In this document: positions 47,686 to 59,460 of the stretch, in pieces
Layout of the letters: each line of letters begins with the position of its first letter
Position numbering within the stretch: position 1 is the stretch's first letter
NCBI GenBank assembly: GCA_024663395.1
Contig: JANFAH010000032.1
Location: 678,971 to 742,970, forward strand
DNA length: 64,000 nucleotides
From: Pisolithus tinctorius
Lineage: Eukaryota; Basidiomycota; Agaricomycetes; Boletales; Pisolithaceae
Reading direction: 5' to 3'
The notes under the pieces: model-generated
The model's input: only the letters and a program-made list of their open reading frames with translations
Told to the model about the DNA's origin: nothing
Database searches by the model: none
Made by a program: the position numbers and the translations under genes

Positions 47686-48420
47686 ACCCCTGACAATGAT
47701 TGGAGAAAACGTCGTAAAGGGATCTCACGTGACCACAATGTAACGGTATCACTAATACAAGTCCGAGAGTCGGTTTGCCTTCTGCTTGTCATCGCGTGGA
47801 GTCTTGGCTATTACTCTATTATTACCTGTCGTAAGTTCTTAGCTTGGGTTTCATGAACTCTCGTGGGACAGGCGCAGCTCCAACTTCCCAGTTTCCCCTT
47901 AGCAACGGTTGACATTGCAGGGAAAAAAAACTGTCACACGAAACGAGTGCTCACACGACCACCAGGTAAACATGTCAGTGGTATCCCTGCAAGTCCGAAA
48001 GTCACCGAGTCTGTCCTTTGCCTACTTATCATCACACGGAACCCGCAGTCCCTTCCCTACAACCCTTCTGATGGTTATCTTGGGTTCATGAACCTTCGTG
48101 AACTCCCATGAGTCTGGTACCGTTCTGAGGTTCCCGTTCTGCCTGACAATGATTGACACTACAGGGAAAGAAAACTGTCATACGTCGTAAACGTGCTCAC
48201 GCGACCACAAAGTGGTATTCTGGGGTATCTGTAAGTCTGTCTTCTGCATGTCGCCGGGTTGACACCACAGGAAAAAAACTGTCACACGTGGTAAACGTGC
48301 TCAGTGACTGAGTGCTCACACGACTGCAAAGTAGGCGTGCTAGGGGCATCACTGTAAGGAAGCTGGGTTCGTCTTCTGCATGTCATCGGTGGAGTCCGCG
48401 GGAAGACAACTTCTAAGTTT
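47686..48420. repeat. Degenerate tandem repeat, about four units
   Basis: Four imperfect copies start near 47690, 47908, 48146 and 48257. Each has a TTGACAnnnCAGGGAAA-like start, then AAACTGTCACACG, CGTGCTCACACGACCAC and, towards the end, TCTTCTGCATGTCATC. Spacing is uneven, 110-240 bp. The block lies 0.5 kb after the phosphate transporter stop and holds no gene. Confidence 0.65.
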
Positions 48421-49188
48421 GCGACAATACTCGTGTGACATTGAGTGGATGTAGGTGCATTTAAACTTATGGGGTATATTTTATGCAGCTCCTGATGTGT
48501 ACATGGGATGTTGATGGGACATGACAGCATCAAGGATCAAGGCAGGGACAGGCTTCCGAATGTTCCGCCTACGGAAGCAACTGGCCGGCTTATGTGTTCA
48601 AAGTACCTGCCCCCATTGTCCATCCAACCACTTTCATTGCTACTTGCGACGATAAAATCTTCTGGCTTTACTTCCTGGGTCTCCTTCACTAAAGGCGAAT
48701 TTCGATGCCGCCTGAGCATCCGTTTTCACGTGTTATCAAAGTGGGTCACAGGTCTAAATACAAACCTGTGCGACACAGTGATTTTGAAATTGATCACACT
48801 AATCTGTGCCCATGGACTGGCGTTCACTACAGTTCCCGTACGCAGAGAGGAAATCTAGAGGGCGACGGAAAGCACAGGAACGGCTGATGGAATTACCCAA
48901 ACCCATTTGCGAGAAGGTAAGGATTGGTTAGCGGTGAAATTGTAACGGTGGACAGAAACCTTGCACGGGGAGGCTCGTAGGTGATTGTCTTGAGATCTTT
49001 CAACCACAAGTACAGTGTAGATTTACAAGCTCACAGAACATGAAGTGTACAAAGCAAACGACGCTACTGGACTAGTTCAGAAGTATCCCTGTAGGTGGAA
49101 CGAAGAAGCCCACAAGCAGCTCAGCTGAGAAAAGTCGGCAGATGTGGAGGTATTGAGAGCGCCGACGCCAAACCCGCCCGATAGCGTG
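48421..49188. other. Intergenic region
   Basis: An open frame at 48508-48858 on the plus strand has no recognisable domain. Nothing else was seen before the end of IRG-like copy E. Confidence 0.35.
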
Positions 49189-50169
49189 TCAAGCAGGGCG
49201 CTCCAAAACGCAGCGGCGAGAACGAGCCTCCTCGAGTAAGTCTTTCATTAACTCAAGTTCGTCAATGATCTCTGGGGAAAGCTTCCGCCCCTTCGTCACG
49301 GTAAGTAGATTCTTGTTGGAAACGATGTAAACCTTTTGGTGCGGTAGATTTGCTTCTTGGAGGTTGCGTTGGACAGTGGCCCGCGTGGCCGTAATGAACT
49401 GCTCACGCGCCTGGACGTACATTGACTGATATTGCGCACCATCGTCTTCGTCAGGGTCGTACCCCATATCGTCTATAATGTTGCGGATATGCGAGTCTGC
49501 CTTCGAACGTACAATGTACGTAGGAATTTGGAAGCGTCTGCAGTTGGTCAGGATGGCAGCATCCGTCTGGGTGAAGCGGTTGTCGAAGAGGACAATGATG
49601 CAGTCAAAGACAAAGAGACCTTGGTTATTGAAGTATAGCCAGTCTGGCTGAGAAAGGGTCCCTGCACCGGGAATGTCATACCAAACGAAGGGATTGTCGG
49701 AATTGGGGTCCGGGTAACGACCGATCGTGGATGTCGTTTCCACAACACCCGCTCCAGCAGCACCCTGGTCCTTGTTACGCAGTCCACGGAGAGCGTTGAT
49801 CAAAGAAGACTTGCCAGTTCCGGCAACCCCTGCGACAGCGAAGTGGAACATGCCCTCCTGGTATTCCACCCTGACTTTCGCTGCCCTTACCTCTTCCGGA
49901 GTAGGCAAGATGACAGGCTGGATGCCATTTCTAAGCCGCTCCTCCGCATCCCGCCGAGCCGCCTCGGCGGCCTCTACTTTGTCCGTGGCAGCTCTATCCG
50001 CTGCTTCCTGAGCAGCCTTCCTCACGAAGTCTTCCGGACTCTCAGCTTTAATAATGGCATCTAAAGTCGGATTTGCGGTTTTAGCGCTCTTCCGAATCGA
50101 CAACAGAATGGCTATCATGAATTTTATCATCCCAATGAACATGGGGCCGACTGGCACGACTTGTCCCAT
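49189..50169 (-). CDS. IRG-like GTPase, copy E
   Basis: The gene is intronless, 326 residues, 18 kb from the main cluster. It starts MGQVVPVG with a hydrophobic segment (residues 9-24, FIGMIKFMIAILLS), then ANPTLDAI, an Ala/Glu-rich stretch (about residues 50-80) and RNGIQPVILPTPEEV. The P-loop GVAGTGKS is at 114-121, followed by INALRGL, GVVETT, DIPG and RSKAD. The C-terminus is EEARSRRCVLERPA; the family Cys of EAC is Arg here. The first Met of the frame is the MGQ Met, which supports that start for the other copies. A TATA box lies about 115 bp upstream. Confidence 0.88.
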   Translation of the reverse strand: MGQVVPVGPMFIGMIKFMIAILLSIRKSAKTANPTLDAIIKAESPEDFVRKAAQEAADRAATDKVEAAEAARRDAEERLRNGIQPVILPTPEEVRAAKVRVEYQEGMFHFAVAGVAGTGKSSLINALRGLRNKDQGAAGAGVVETTSTIGRYPDPNSDNPFVWYDIPGAGTLSQPDWLYFNNQGLFVFDCIIVLFDNRFTQTDAAILTNCRRFQIPTYIVRSKADSHIRNIIDDMGYDPDEDDGAQYQSMYVQAREQFITATRATVQRNLQEANLPHQKVYIVSNKNLLTVTKGRKLSPEIIDELELMKDLLEEARSRRCVLERPA

Positions 50170-50282
50170 TGTCTAGGAGGATGTTTAGTTGAGCCAGCTG
50201 GAAAAAGTACATGTGTTGGGACGTACTCTATGCGAGATGAGAAGCGAGATGAGGGCAAGCCTTGCAGGTTTGGGGGTCGAGC

Positions 50283-50288
50283 TTTATA
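50283..50288 (-). promoter_or_regulatory. TATA box of IRG-like copy E
   Basis: The minus strand reads GCATATAAAGC about 115 bp before the start codon at 50169, a standard distance for a fungal gene with a short leader. Confidence 0.45.
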
Positions 50289-50749
50289 TGCACACAGCAC
50301 GTCTTATCTAGTCCCATCTAAGTTCCAAGGATCACCAAATCAGTTCGCTTGTGGACTGTGCGGACGGTGTACGGCGATATCTATGGAAGGCCGGACAATC
50401 GCGCTGCCGAACAGGCATGTACTCTCGGTGCAACGCCGGAGTGCATCAAGATTCAAGAATTTCGGACGACAGGACTTACAGTCATTGGCAGTCGCGTCGT
50501 CAACTCCCTCTCACTAGGTTATAGTGTTTTAGTACGCTGGACATTCGCTGACGATGTTGGTATGATGTGGAAGACTTCGGGAGACCCTGCATGTTGGACT
50601 TGGGCGCGCCTCACCTCACGATCTCCTACTTGAATCTTGGGGGAAGTCATTGGCATTGCTTACTGCGAGACTCCGTATGATATATGAGATGTTCCCTATA
50701 ATCCCCCTGACTCTGACGTTCTCAGAGGGGATCACCCGTCTTCTCCTTT

Positions 50750-51695
50750 GCTTAGGACTCCCTACGACATGTTCCCTGCTCCGCTCCCTCCCTGTCCCTT
50801 TTTGTCAGGAAGCGAGTTCCACGCTGCGTACGAACGATGCCTCGTCCTTGAGGTTCTTCAAGCTCCCTCAGACCCCCCTGCTACTGTATGCGCTCGCCTT
50901 CTCGGCCACTTGTTGCACTTGGCCCTCACTGGTAAAGGTTGAGGACAAGTTCAGTACGAAATCATGTTAGCGACGGACGATGACATCTTATGGGGCTAGC
51001 CCGGTATTATATGAGTAATTTTATCGTGGCACGTAAGTCTCAGCCTTTCTGCTGTCTGGAATCACTCACTGATCCCTTCACATTCAGGCGTAGCAGTGCA
51101 ATCCCCCGCCGTCTGAGCACCCCTCCGTCCGTTGTTTAAAAGCGAAAGCGCTGGTGAATATTCCGCTATGGTGAAGCGGGGTGGTGTAGATCATAGTTCT
51201 GCCAATTAGGGATCCTGTTTACCAATTCCCTTCTGCGGATGTCTGAGCTGCCTTATCGACGTTCACTGATGTTAGCATCATTGAGCAGTTGGCGGGCGAC
51301 AGAATCCATCGGCTTGAGGACATCATGGTGATGGACGCGAGTTACCACCGAGCCTTCGGTACTTTCTTCCCGCGGCTTAAACCCATGGAGGTGCGTTCAC
51401 CGGCTCTTCTCCTTCGTACACTTTCTTAATATTTGTCCACAGGGTGCACCTGATACATATAATGCACACGAATTTCGACAAGCGCGAGCCTGAGCATTCC
51501 CGACACCCCGTATTTCGCCACGACAACTGAATTGCCTCTGCCTTTCTGAGCGTTTCTTGCGCTTCATGCGCTTTGTTGTGAGGTGGCGTGGATGCCTGGA
51601 GCTGCGTAGTACATCACGGACACAGGGAGGATGATGAGTGGGACGGAGCCCCGGAAAATGATGGCTCGACTGCTGGCGTCCTGACGAAAGCGTTA
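50750..51695 (+). pseudogene. HNH-endonuclease-type protein, decayed
   Basis: Ordered plus-strand pieces match an Agaricomycete family with an HNH nuclease domain. The N-terminal SEFHAAYERCLVLEVL and ARLLGHLLHLAL are near 50810-50930. IIEQLAGDRIHRLEDIMVMD and SYHRAFGTF near 51280-51360 form the end of the HNH fold with its last His. YNAHEFRQAR, TELPLP and a C-terminal region like AWMPGAA...YITD...DGSTAGVL near 51440-51690 complete it. Several stops and frame changes occur, and the central HNH Cys/His segment is not recognisable. The gene is a remnant; its original role is unknown. Confidence 0.5.
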
Positions 51696-51699
51696 ACAC

Positions 51700-54268
51700 T
51701 TGACATTTACTGACTTGTTTTACTGCCTACTAGCTTGTCTCAACACTACTTGGTGTTGACTTGGCAAGGGCCTTCGCACTGCACTGGATTGGATTGCATC
51801 AACGGACTATGTTCCAGAGTAGGTCAGGTCCTACCCATCGTCCGTAATCGTTGCACGCCATTCACGCATCATAGGTCTTGGACTGATGCCAGAAAGGCTC
51901 GCGTTGCCCGATCAGTGCTGGTTGTATCGGACAGACGAACGCACGGGAGGTGAGCAGAACACGATGAGTCTGACATTTACTATGCTATCTGATAGCACGA
52001 GTTATCGGTGTCGTCGTCAAGCTCGTCGCGCAAGTTCTTTGGACATGCCTTACTCCTCGCTGGTGCACATGGAACGGGAAAGACTGCTCTTACACTCGCC
52101 GTACGAACTTGATGTCTGCAAGGCACCGTTCTGTCTAGTGTACAGTACGGAGGTGAAGAAGACAGAAGTCCTTGCCGAAGCTTTCAGACGAGCAATAAGT
52201 GAGTACACATGCACATCACACGGTTTTCATTCACCCGTTTGGTGAAGTTTCACACCCGCATCTTCACAGGAAAGAGGTTTGGTCACAGAATTGACACCGA
52301 CTGAAGCTGAAAACCCTCTCGGTGGGTATGGAAAAGTCGTATCACACGTCGTAGTTGGTCTGAAAACAGTCAGCGGAACGAAGCGTGTCCGAGACCATGC
52401 AATGTATTGGCCGATCAGACGCATATGCATCATTCTACGACTTGAATCGGAGACGTACATTCCACTACCAAAGGGCGATGTGCATAAGCGGAAGGAATAG
52501 GTCCAAAATGTTGCGCTGGGTGACCTCGGTGCGGCTAGCGCGCGACCACAGGACGACCAGGATATCATGAACGTCATGGGCAGCCAATGCGGTCGGTCGA
52601 AGATCACGGAAATCTGCGAAGAAGTGAGCGAAGCTGTGAAAGGCTACGTTAACCAAGGTGTCGCATAGGTGATACCAGGTTGTCCCCTTCATCGATCTGT
52701 CACCATCGATGAACACTACAGCCTGGTATCACCTCGTATGCAATGCCATTTGTCGGATTCTTGCTGTGAGAAGCTTGACGTCGCACTGGACAAGTACATG
52801 TTGGATATCGAATGATGTATCAGTGTGCGCTTCTCAAGTTACTCACAGCACCGACAGTTATACTTGCTACTAATAGGGACAAAGCCACTGTCTGTGGAAC
52901 GACTGATGTCATCTTGCCACACTAGTGGTGTCGTATGATCGTTCAGCGCTTTGCAACTTTTCAACAACAACAACAGGTCTCACCCGGATGATTGCTCAGG
53001 CAGCCCAATTGTGCGCCAATGTCGAGGGACTCTGACTCGGTCCAGGCGTGCTGGAATGACTAACAGAAGGGGGGAGGAAGGTCGATGTGGTGAGTAATTC
53101 CCTGCCTGAAGTGAGATTGGGCGCCATCTGCGATTTACCAGGGCGTATTCATTCTCAATTGCCTTCCGAAACGAAATAAAATCGAGGTGGAAGATATTGG
53201 GGAGATAAATAGATTGTTCCTCGATGCAAAACCGTCAACTAGGAATATAAGTTCAGAGGGCGGATTTGATGGCGGTATGATGTATGTAGCATGCTATAGT
53301 GCGTGTCCTCTTTGTTTTCATTTGTGAACAGAACTGTGTCTTCTTCCTCGGGCGACCACTAGCACATACGTGGTTGCGCAGGGTTCCCCTCCCTATCCGA
53401 CATGGACATGTCAGAAGCCCTTCGAAAATTGTCGGAGTGCATATGACTTACTGTCCGGATGTGGCTGCTCCGTACTGGATAATACTTGTCCAAACTACCT
53501 TCGCCATTATCAAAGAACAATGCCATGTAAAAACTCAAAAAAACTCACTATCTCTTCTCGACGTGGACCTTTGACACTGACGGTCTTCATACTCCCCTGC
53601 TTCTTGCCTTCCGGCTTCACCTCTTTCGAGGACATACTTCAACTTCTTGGTTCCCTCGTATCATCGTCTTCATCAATGTCACTGGCTACGTCATTGTCAG
53701 TGTCCTGATCATAATTGTCCATGATGATAGCCTTCAGGTCAAGTTTCATCCTCTTCACCATTGACAAGTCCTCACAGTAAAGTTGATGACCTGCGGCCAT
53801 CCACGTTCCATGATGCCTTTCGAAACGGTGCCGCTGACACACTGAGATGTAGAACAATCGTCCGGAATACGCTTCGCGGGACTACCGGGAGAAGTGACGA
53901 TTGATGCTCTCCAACAATAGCGTGCTCGTGGGGAATGGGCGCACATCTGTACTGGTACGAGCGAACGCTAGAGCATTAGGCGTGCCGTCTTCATTTTCAA
54001 TGTCACCGAGTCCAGTGTAGCCTTCGCCAGTTTTCGTAAGAGTAATACCGCACGACAGACTTACTGCGTGATGAGCTTCATCCTGGAAATTCTTGACGCA
54101 CTTCGGCGTGCACACTTGCCCGTTCCGAACGGGCCGTTCGGGAGCGCGGTTGTCCGGTTTTCCACATTGGTCCGTGCGTTGGCAGGATCACAGCGCCTAA
54201 GCACCTACTTCACCACCTCGGCATCGAATCGAACGTACAAACCTAACACGAAATTTATTGATCTCTCA
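51700..54268. other. Region with no recognised gene
   Basis: Short open frames on both strands (for example 51886-52245 plus, 52227-52607 minus, 53639-53857 minus with an Asp-rich C-terminus) show no domain I recognise. The stretch lies upstream of the NACHT-WD40 gene. Confidence 0.3.
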
Positions 54269-57200
54269 ATGGCCCGTAATCACTCGAAGAAACGTCATCT
54301 TTTCGGCTTCGCAATGTCACCTCACTTGACATCTAGCACTCCTTCGGTACGCAATTCCATCCTTGCAGGCTATGACACTCATCGGTCCGCAAAACCAAGC
54401 AAACACAAGGAGCGTGTCAGACCTCTGCCGACGTCCCCTCAGTTCCTGGAGCATTGGGCACGTTATCAAGGGCGAAACACTTCTTTCGTGGGTCGACCTC
54501 GCCGCAATCAAGTCTTATCGCGAGAGAGACAGCTGAGATGAGTACCGGTGCGGGAACTCTAGAGCAACGGGAACGATACCAGGCGGCTTCACCTCGCGAG
54601 GTCTGTCATTTATGTCGTCCGGTTATTGCAGTGATTCCGACTGATTCCGTTGGGCAGACTCGAACGGCGAATGACAACCCAGAACCAGTATCCATGCCAG
54701 CCGCGATTGGCAAGGATGTAGACATTGCACCAAAAGCACTCGACAACGTTACCGGCATGTCGCGCAGTTGCAAATTTAGCCCTGTCAACTTCCTCACTCT
54801 AGCGAATGGGACTCATACATACCTCGAACCTTTGAAAACTTTCAATGTCGTCGCTACCACCGTTGCAAACGTGAGCGCCTTCTTTTTGTATCTGTACTGT
54901 GATTACATGCGTACGGAAGGTCCACCCCTACGCCAAACTTGCGCTAGGAGTCTTGGTTGCTGCTTCTCAAGTACGTTCTCAGTTCTTTATGTATTCTTCA
55001 TTTCATCTGTTTCCCATAGTTGCTCGTTAATCAAGCAAACTTTGACGGCATGGTGTACGACCTTCTCAGTACAGTTAGCAAAGTTTACGCGTTTCTTATC
55101 GAAGATGATACCGTCAAGGGTATAGAAAGCATGAGAGAGACGTTAGGAATGATTGCGCAGGTCATTAGTGATGCAACGCGGTTCATTATAAACCATTCCA
55201 GAACGAAGAACTTCTGTAGGTTTTATGATACTCCGTTCAGCTGGGTGTTCTGATGCGGCACAACGTCAGGGAAAAGAATAAGAAGTCGGAAGGAGACACA
55301 GACTGTCCTTGGTGACCACGCCAAGTCTCTGAATGACCTGATGCAGCAATATCGCGACCATACGATCCGGGCCTTCGGGATCAGTACAAACCACGTACTT
55401 ACAGATTCCAACTTCGAAGGCATGGCTTACGCAGAGGGGGCAGGTCTCAATATGACCAAGGCTTGTCTCGACGGTACCAGGACAGAGACTTTGCAGGAGA
55501 TCGTCAACTGGATAGCTGATCCTAACCCTAATGCCTCTCGTATCTTATGGCTCCATGGACAGGCCGGGAGAGGAAAATCTGCCGTTGCCCATACCGTTGC
55601 GTTGTGGGTGCAGAATGTGGGGGGCTTGGGACCGTCTTTTGCTTCGCCCGTGACAGGGAGGCTGAACGGAGGGAGGAGAAGACTATGACCACCGTTGCTC
55701 GTGATTTGGCGGGTCGTGATCCAGCTTTTCGACGAGCTCTGGAAGACGCAGTTAAGGAGGATCACTCTTTGAAGACCACATCTGATGTGATGCAGCAGTG
55801 GAAAGGACTCATCTTGGAGCCACTTTCCAAGGTTGATGGACAGATAGTCAGAAACGTGGTCGTGGTAATCGATGCCTTGGACGAAAGTGGGCCTGAGACG
55901 TCGAGGACGCATATCTTATCTCTTCTGACCTCGACGGAAGCTGCCCATCTGCCAGCCAATTTCCGGATCCTTTTGACATCCAGACCATTACCGGACATCC
56001 AACATGCCCTGGGGCTGCTCCACACGTGAAGTCAACTTCGTTGGATGGGATTCCTCTGGAGTTGGCGGAACGTGATATTTCGCTATATGTTTCCAAAGAA
56101 CTTGACCGTCTTCCTGGTATCGGAGTAGCGGAAGTCCAGAAGATTGTCAATGAGTCCAATGGTCTGTTTGAGTGGGCGGATCTGGCCTGTAGGTTCATCA
56201 AATCAAATCAAGTTGGAGCAACTCCGAAAGGATGCTATGATGACCTCATGGCTCCAGAGTCCGGGAAAGGCAGAAAACTGCTGGATGCGACTTACTTTAC
56301 AATCCTGAAGAGCGGTATACCCCAGTCTGGGAGAGCCCTCGAACAATACTGCTCCGTGATGTGCCAAGTTATGATGACACTCGAGCCTCTTCCTATGAAG
56401 GCCTTGTGTCACATGCGCGAAAAATTCCCAAACGAGCAGCAACGCTATAACATTACCCTCATCCTCGAGTTCATGTCCCCGGTGCTGCTTGGCATTGTGG
56501 ATGATTCTTCTCCTGTCCGGCCCCTTCATCCATCCTTCTATGACTTCCTGACAGATCCTTCACGAAGTGGTGTCTATTCCATTGACACCTCTGATGCAAA
56601 AGACTTAGCCTCTGCTACATTGCAAATTCTTTGTGATGAGCTTCAATTCAACATCTGTGGATTGGAAAGTTCCTACTTGGCCAATGCTGAGGTTTCTGAT
56701 CTGTCAGAGAGAATCAAGAAGAATATTCCACCCCACCTCTCCTACTCATGTCAATTCTGGGCTCACCATCTGGGGAAGACAACATTTGACCCAACACTTG
56801 CAGTGCTGGTTAAGACCATTATTGGAAGTGAAAAAATTATCTTTTGGTTGGAAATAATGAGCCTTCTTGGGATGGTTGGAAAGGGTGCAGATGCTCTTGC
56901 TTCTGTTGCAATATGGCTATTGGTAAGTACTCCATGAGCAGACATTTGATGACTTCTGATATCATAATCAAGGGCCAAGATGGCTTCAAGGATATGTTGG
57001 CATTGGTAGAAGATGAAATCAAGTTCATCCAGAACTTTGGGTGTGTGATGTTGCACAGCACCCCACATCTTTATGTCTCTGCCCTTGCATTTATTCCCCC
57101 AATACATCATTATCAACAATGCTGATGCCAAAATTCCCATACCTTGCTAGAGTTGCTGTAGGAGGTCTAAGTGGTTGGCCAGCTCTTCAGCTTGCTCTGC

Positions 57201-59460
57201 TTGGCCATACTTCTGAAGTCACATCAGTTGCACTCTCCCCTGATGGGAAGAGGATTGTCTCTGGCTCAGCTGACAAGACTGTAAGGATATGGGATGTTGA
57301 AAGAGGTGTGCAGATTGGTGGTCCTCTTGAGGGGCATACTTCAGATGTCAATTCAGTTGCATTCTCCCCTGATGGGAAAAGGATTATCTCTGGCTCAAGG
57401 GACATTACTATAAGGATCTGGGATGCTGAGAGTCATATGGAGGTTGGCAGCCTTCTTGAGGGCCATACTTCTTTCATCAATACAGTTGCATTCTCACCTG
57501 ATGGGAAGAGGGTTGTCTCAAGTTCTTTTGATGAGACTGCAAGGGTTTGGGATGTTGAGAGAGGAGTGCAGATTGGCAACCCTCTGCAACATATCTCTGC
57601 AGTCAAGTCAGTTGCATTTTCTCCTGATCAGAGGAGGATTGTCTCAGGCTCAGTGGATAACACTGTAAGGGTATGGGATGTTGGAAGAGGGTTGTCTCAG
57701 GCAGTCAGGACAGGACTGTGAGGGTCTGGGACATTGAGAGAGGTATGCAGATTGGCAGGCCTCTTGACTGTAAATATCAAGTCAATTCAGTTGCATTCTC
57801 CCCTGATGGGAGGAGGATTGTTTCAGGAGGGGAGCACACTGTGACATTCTGGGATATTGATATTGAGAGAGGTGTACAAATTGGCAGTCCTGTCTATCAT
57901 CCTTCTATTGTCAGGGAAGTTGCATTTTCACCTGATGGAAAGAGGATTATCTCTGGCTCAGCTGACAAGACTGTAAGGATATGGGATGTTGAGAGGGGAT
58001 TGCAGATTGGCAGTCCTCTTGAGGGCCATGCCTCTTCTGTGTTTTCAGTTGCATTCTCCCCTGATGGGAAGAGGATTGTATCAGGTTCTGTAGACAAGAC
58101 TGTGAAGGTCTGGGATGTTGAAGGAGGTTTGCAGATTGGTGGCTCTCTTCAGGGTCATATTTCTAATGTTAGATCAGTTGCATTTTCCCCTGATGGGAAG
58201 ATGATTGTCTCGGGCTCAGTGGACAGAACTGTGAGGGTCTGGGATGTTGAGAGAGGTGTGTTGGTTGGTATTCCATTTGAGGGCCATACTTCTCAAGTGT
58301 ATTCAGTTGCATTCTTCCCTGATGGGAAGAGGATTGTCTCAGGCTCCTTTGACAAGACTGTGAGAGTATGGGACATCAGGAGAGGTTTGCAAATTGGTAG
58401 CCCTCTTGGGGGCCATACATCTGGTGTGTATTCAGTTGCAATATCTTTTGATGGGAAGAGAATTGTGTCAGGCTCTGTAGACAAGACTGTGAGGGTCTGG
58501 GATGTTGAAGGAGGTGTGCAGGTTGGCAACACTCTTTTGGGTCATACTTTTGTTGTCACTTCAGTTGCATTTTCCCCCAATGGGATGAAGATTATCTCTG
58601 GATCTTTGGATAGGACTGTGAGAATCTGGGATGTTGAACAATGTGTGCAAATTGGCAGTCTTTTTCATGATTATCTTGTCAGATCAGTTGCATTTTCCCC
58701 TGATGGAAAGAGGATTGTCTCAGGAGGGAGTTCCAATGTGCAGATCTGGGATGTTGAGAAAGGTGTGAAGATTGGAAGCCTTGAGGGCCATACTTCTTCC
58801 ATCAATGCAGTTGCATTCTCCCCTGATGGGAAGAGGATTGTATCTGGATCTTCAGACAAAACTGTGAGGGTCTGGGATGTTAAGAGAGGCATGCAGATTG
58901 GCAGCACTCCACAGGACCATATTTCTTTTGTCAGTTCAGTGGCATTTTCCCCTGACAGGGGGAGGGTTGTCTCAGGCTCAAGTGACAAGAATGGGATGGT
59001 CTGTAATGCTCAGAACCATGGAGATATGGTTAATGCATATGAAAAGTCCAAAATGAAGGCTTCTACTCTGTTCAGTGTACCTACCTCATGTCACATAGAA
59101 GATGGTAGGTTTATAACATGCTATACAATGTCAAAAGCTTTACTCATGACAACTAAAGCTGTAAAGGGATATCACATCTGCTTTTCATCAGCCCTCTCAC
59201 ATGCACTGCATAACAGTGAAGAACTCATTGATGGTTTCATGCTGGAGGATACTAGGGCTGAACCAGCCAAGTTGCAGCATGATGGCTGGATCAGAGGTCC
59301 AAAGGGCAGATTACTCCTTTGGATACCTGCAGCATTAAGGAAGCCATTTTACTCAATGTTGAACACAGTAATCATTCCCCAAGGTTGTTGTGTAGAGTTG
59401 GACTTGAGTGAGATGGCCCATGGGAAAGAATGGTACAAATGTTTTAAGGCAGCTATGTAA
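54269..59460 (+). CDS. NACHT-WD40 (NLR-like STAND) protein, with several frame breaks
   Basis: Order of parts: N-terminal region, then TYLEPLKTFNVVATTVAN, VHPYAKLALGVLVAASQ and LLVNQANFDGMVYDLLSTV joined across introns. NFEGMAYAEGAGLNMTKACL precedes the NACHT domain with Walker A GQAGRGKSAVAHTVAL (about 55560) and Walker B NVVVVIDALDESG (about 55870), then FRILLTSRPLPDI. ERDISLYVSKELDRLPGIG and a helical region to about 56940 come before about 14 WD40 repeats (57190-58985). The C-terminal tail has WIRGPKGRLLLWIPAA and ends at 59460. Breaks needed: one near 54450, one G missing near 55630 and near 56012, one C missing near 57122, and a partial WD repeat lost near 57690. The single-base losses sit in G or C runs, so sequence error is possible. 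Family members control recognition and regulated cell death in fungi. The start at 54269 is uncertain. Confidence 0.8.
57190..58985 (+). repeat. WD40-coding tandem repeat, unit about 129 bp
   Basis: About 14 copies of a 43-residue unit of the form VxSVAFSPDGKRIVSGSxDKTVRVWDVERG are joined head to tail. Two seven-bladed propellers would need 14. Units are very alike at DNA level, especially around the GATGGGAAGAGGATTGTCTC stretch. Differences cluster in the first residues of each unit, the face usually used for recognition. Copy 4 runs directly into the second half of copy 5 at 57681-57700. Confidence 0.85.

Noticed and set aside
47686..48420. CRISPR-like array
   Set aside because: Units are imperfect and unevenly spaced with no constant short repeat, and the organism is a eukaryote.
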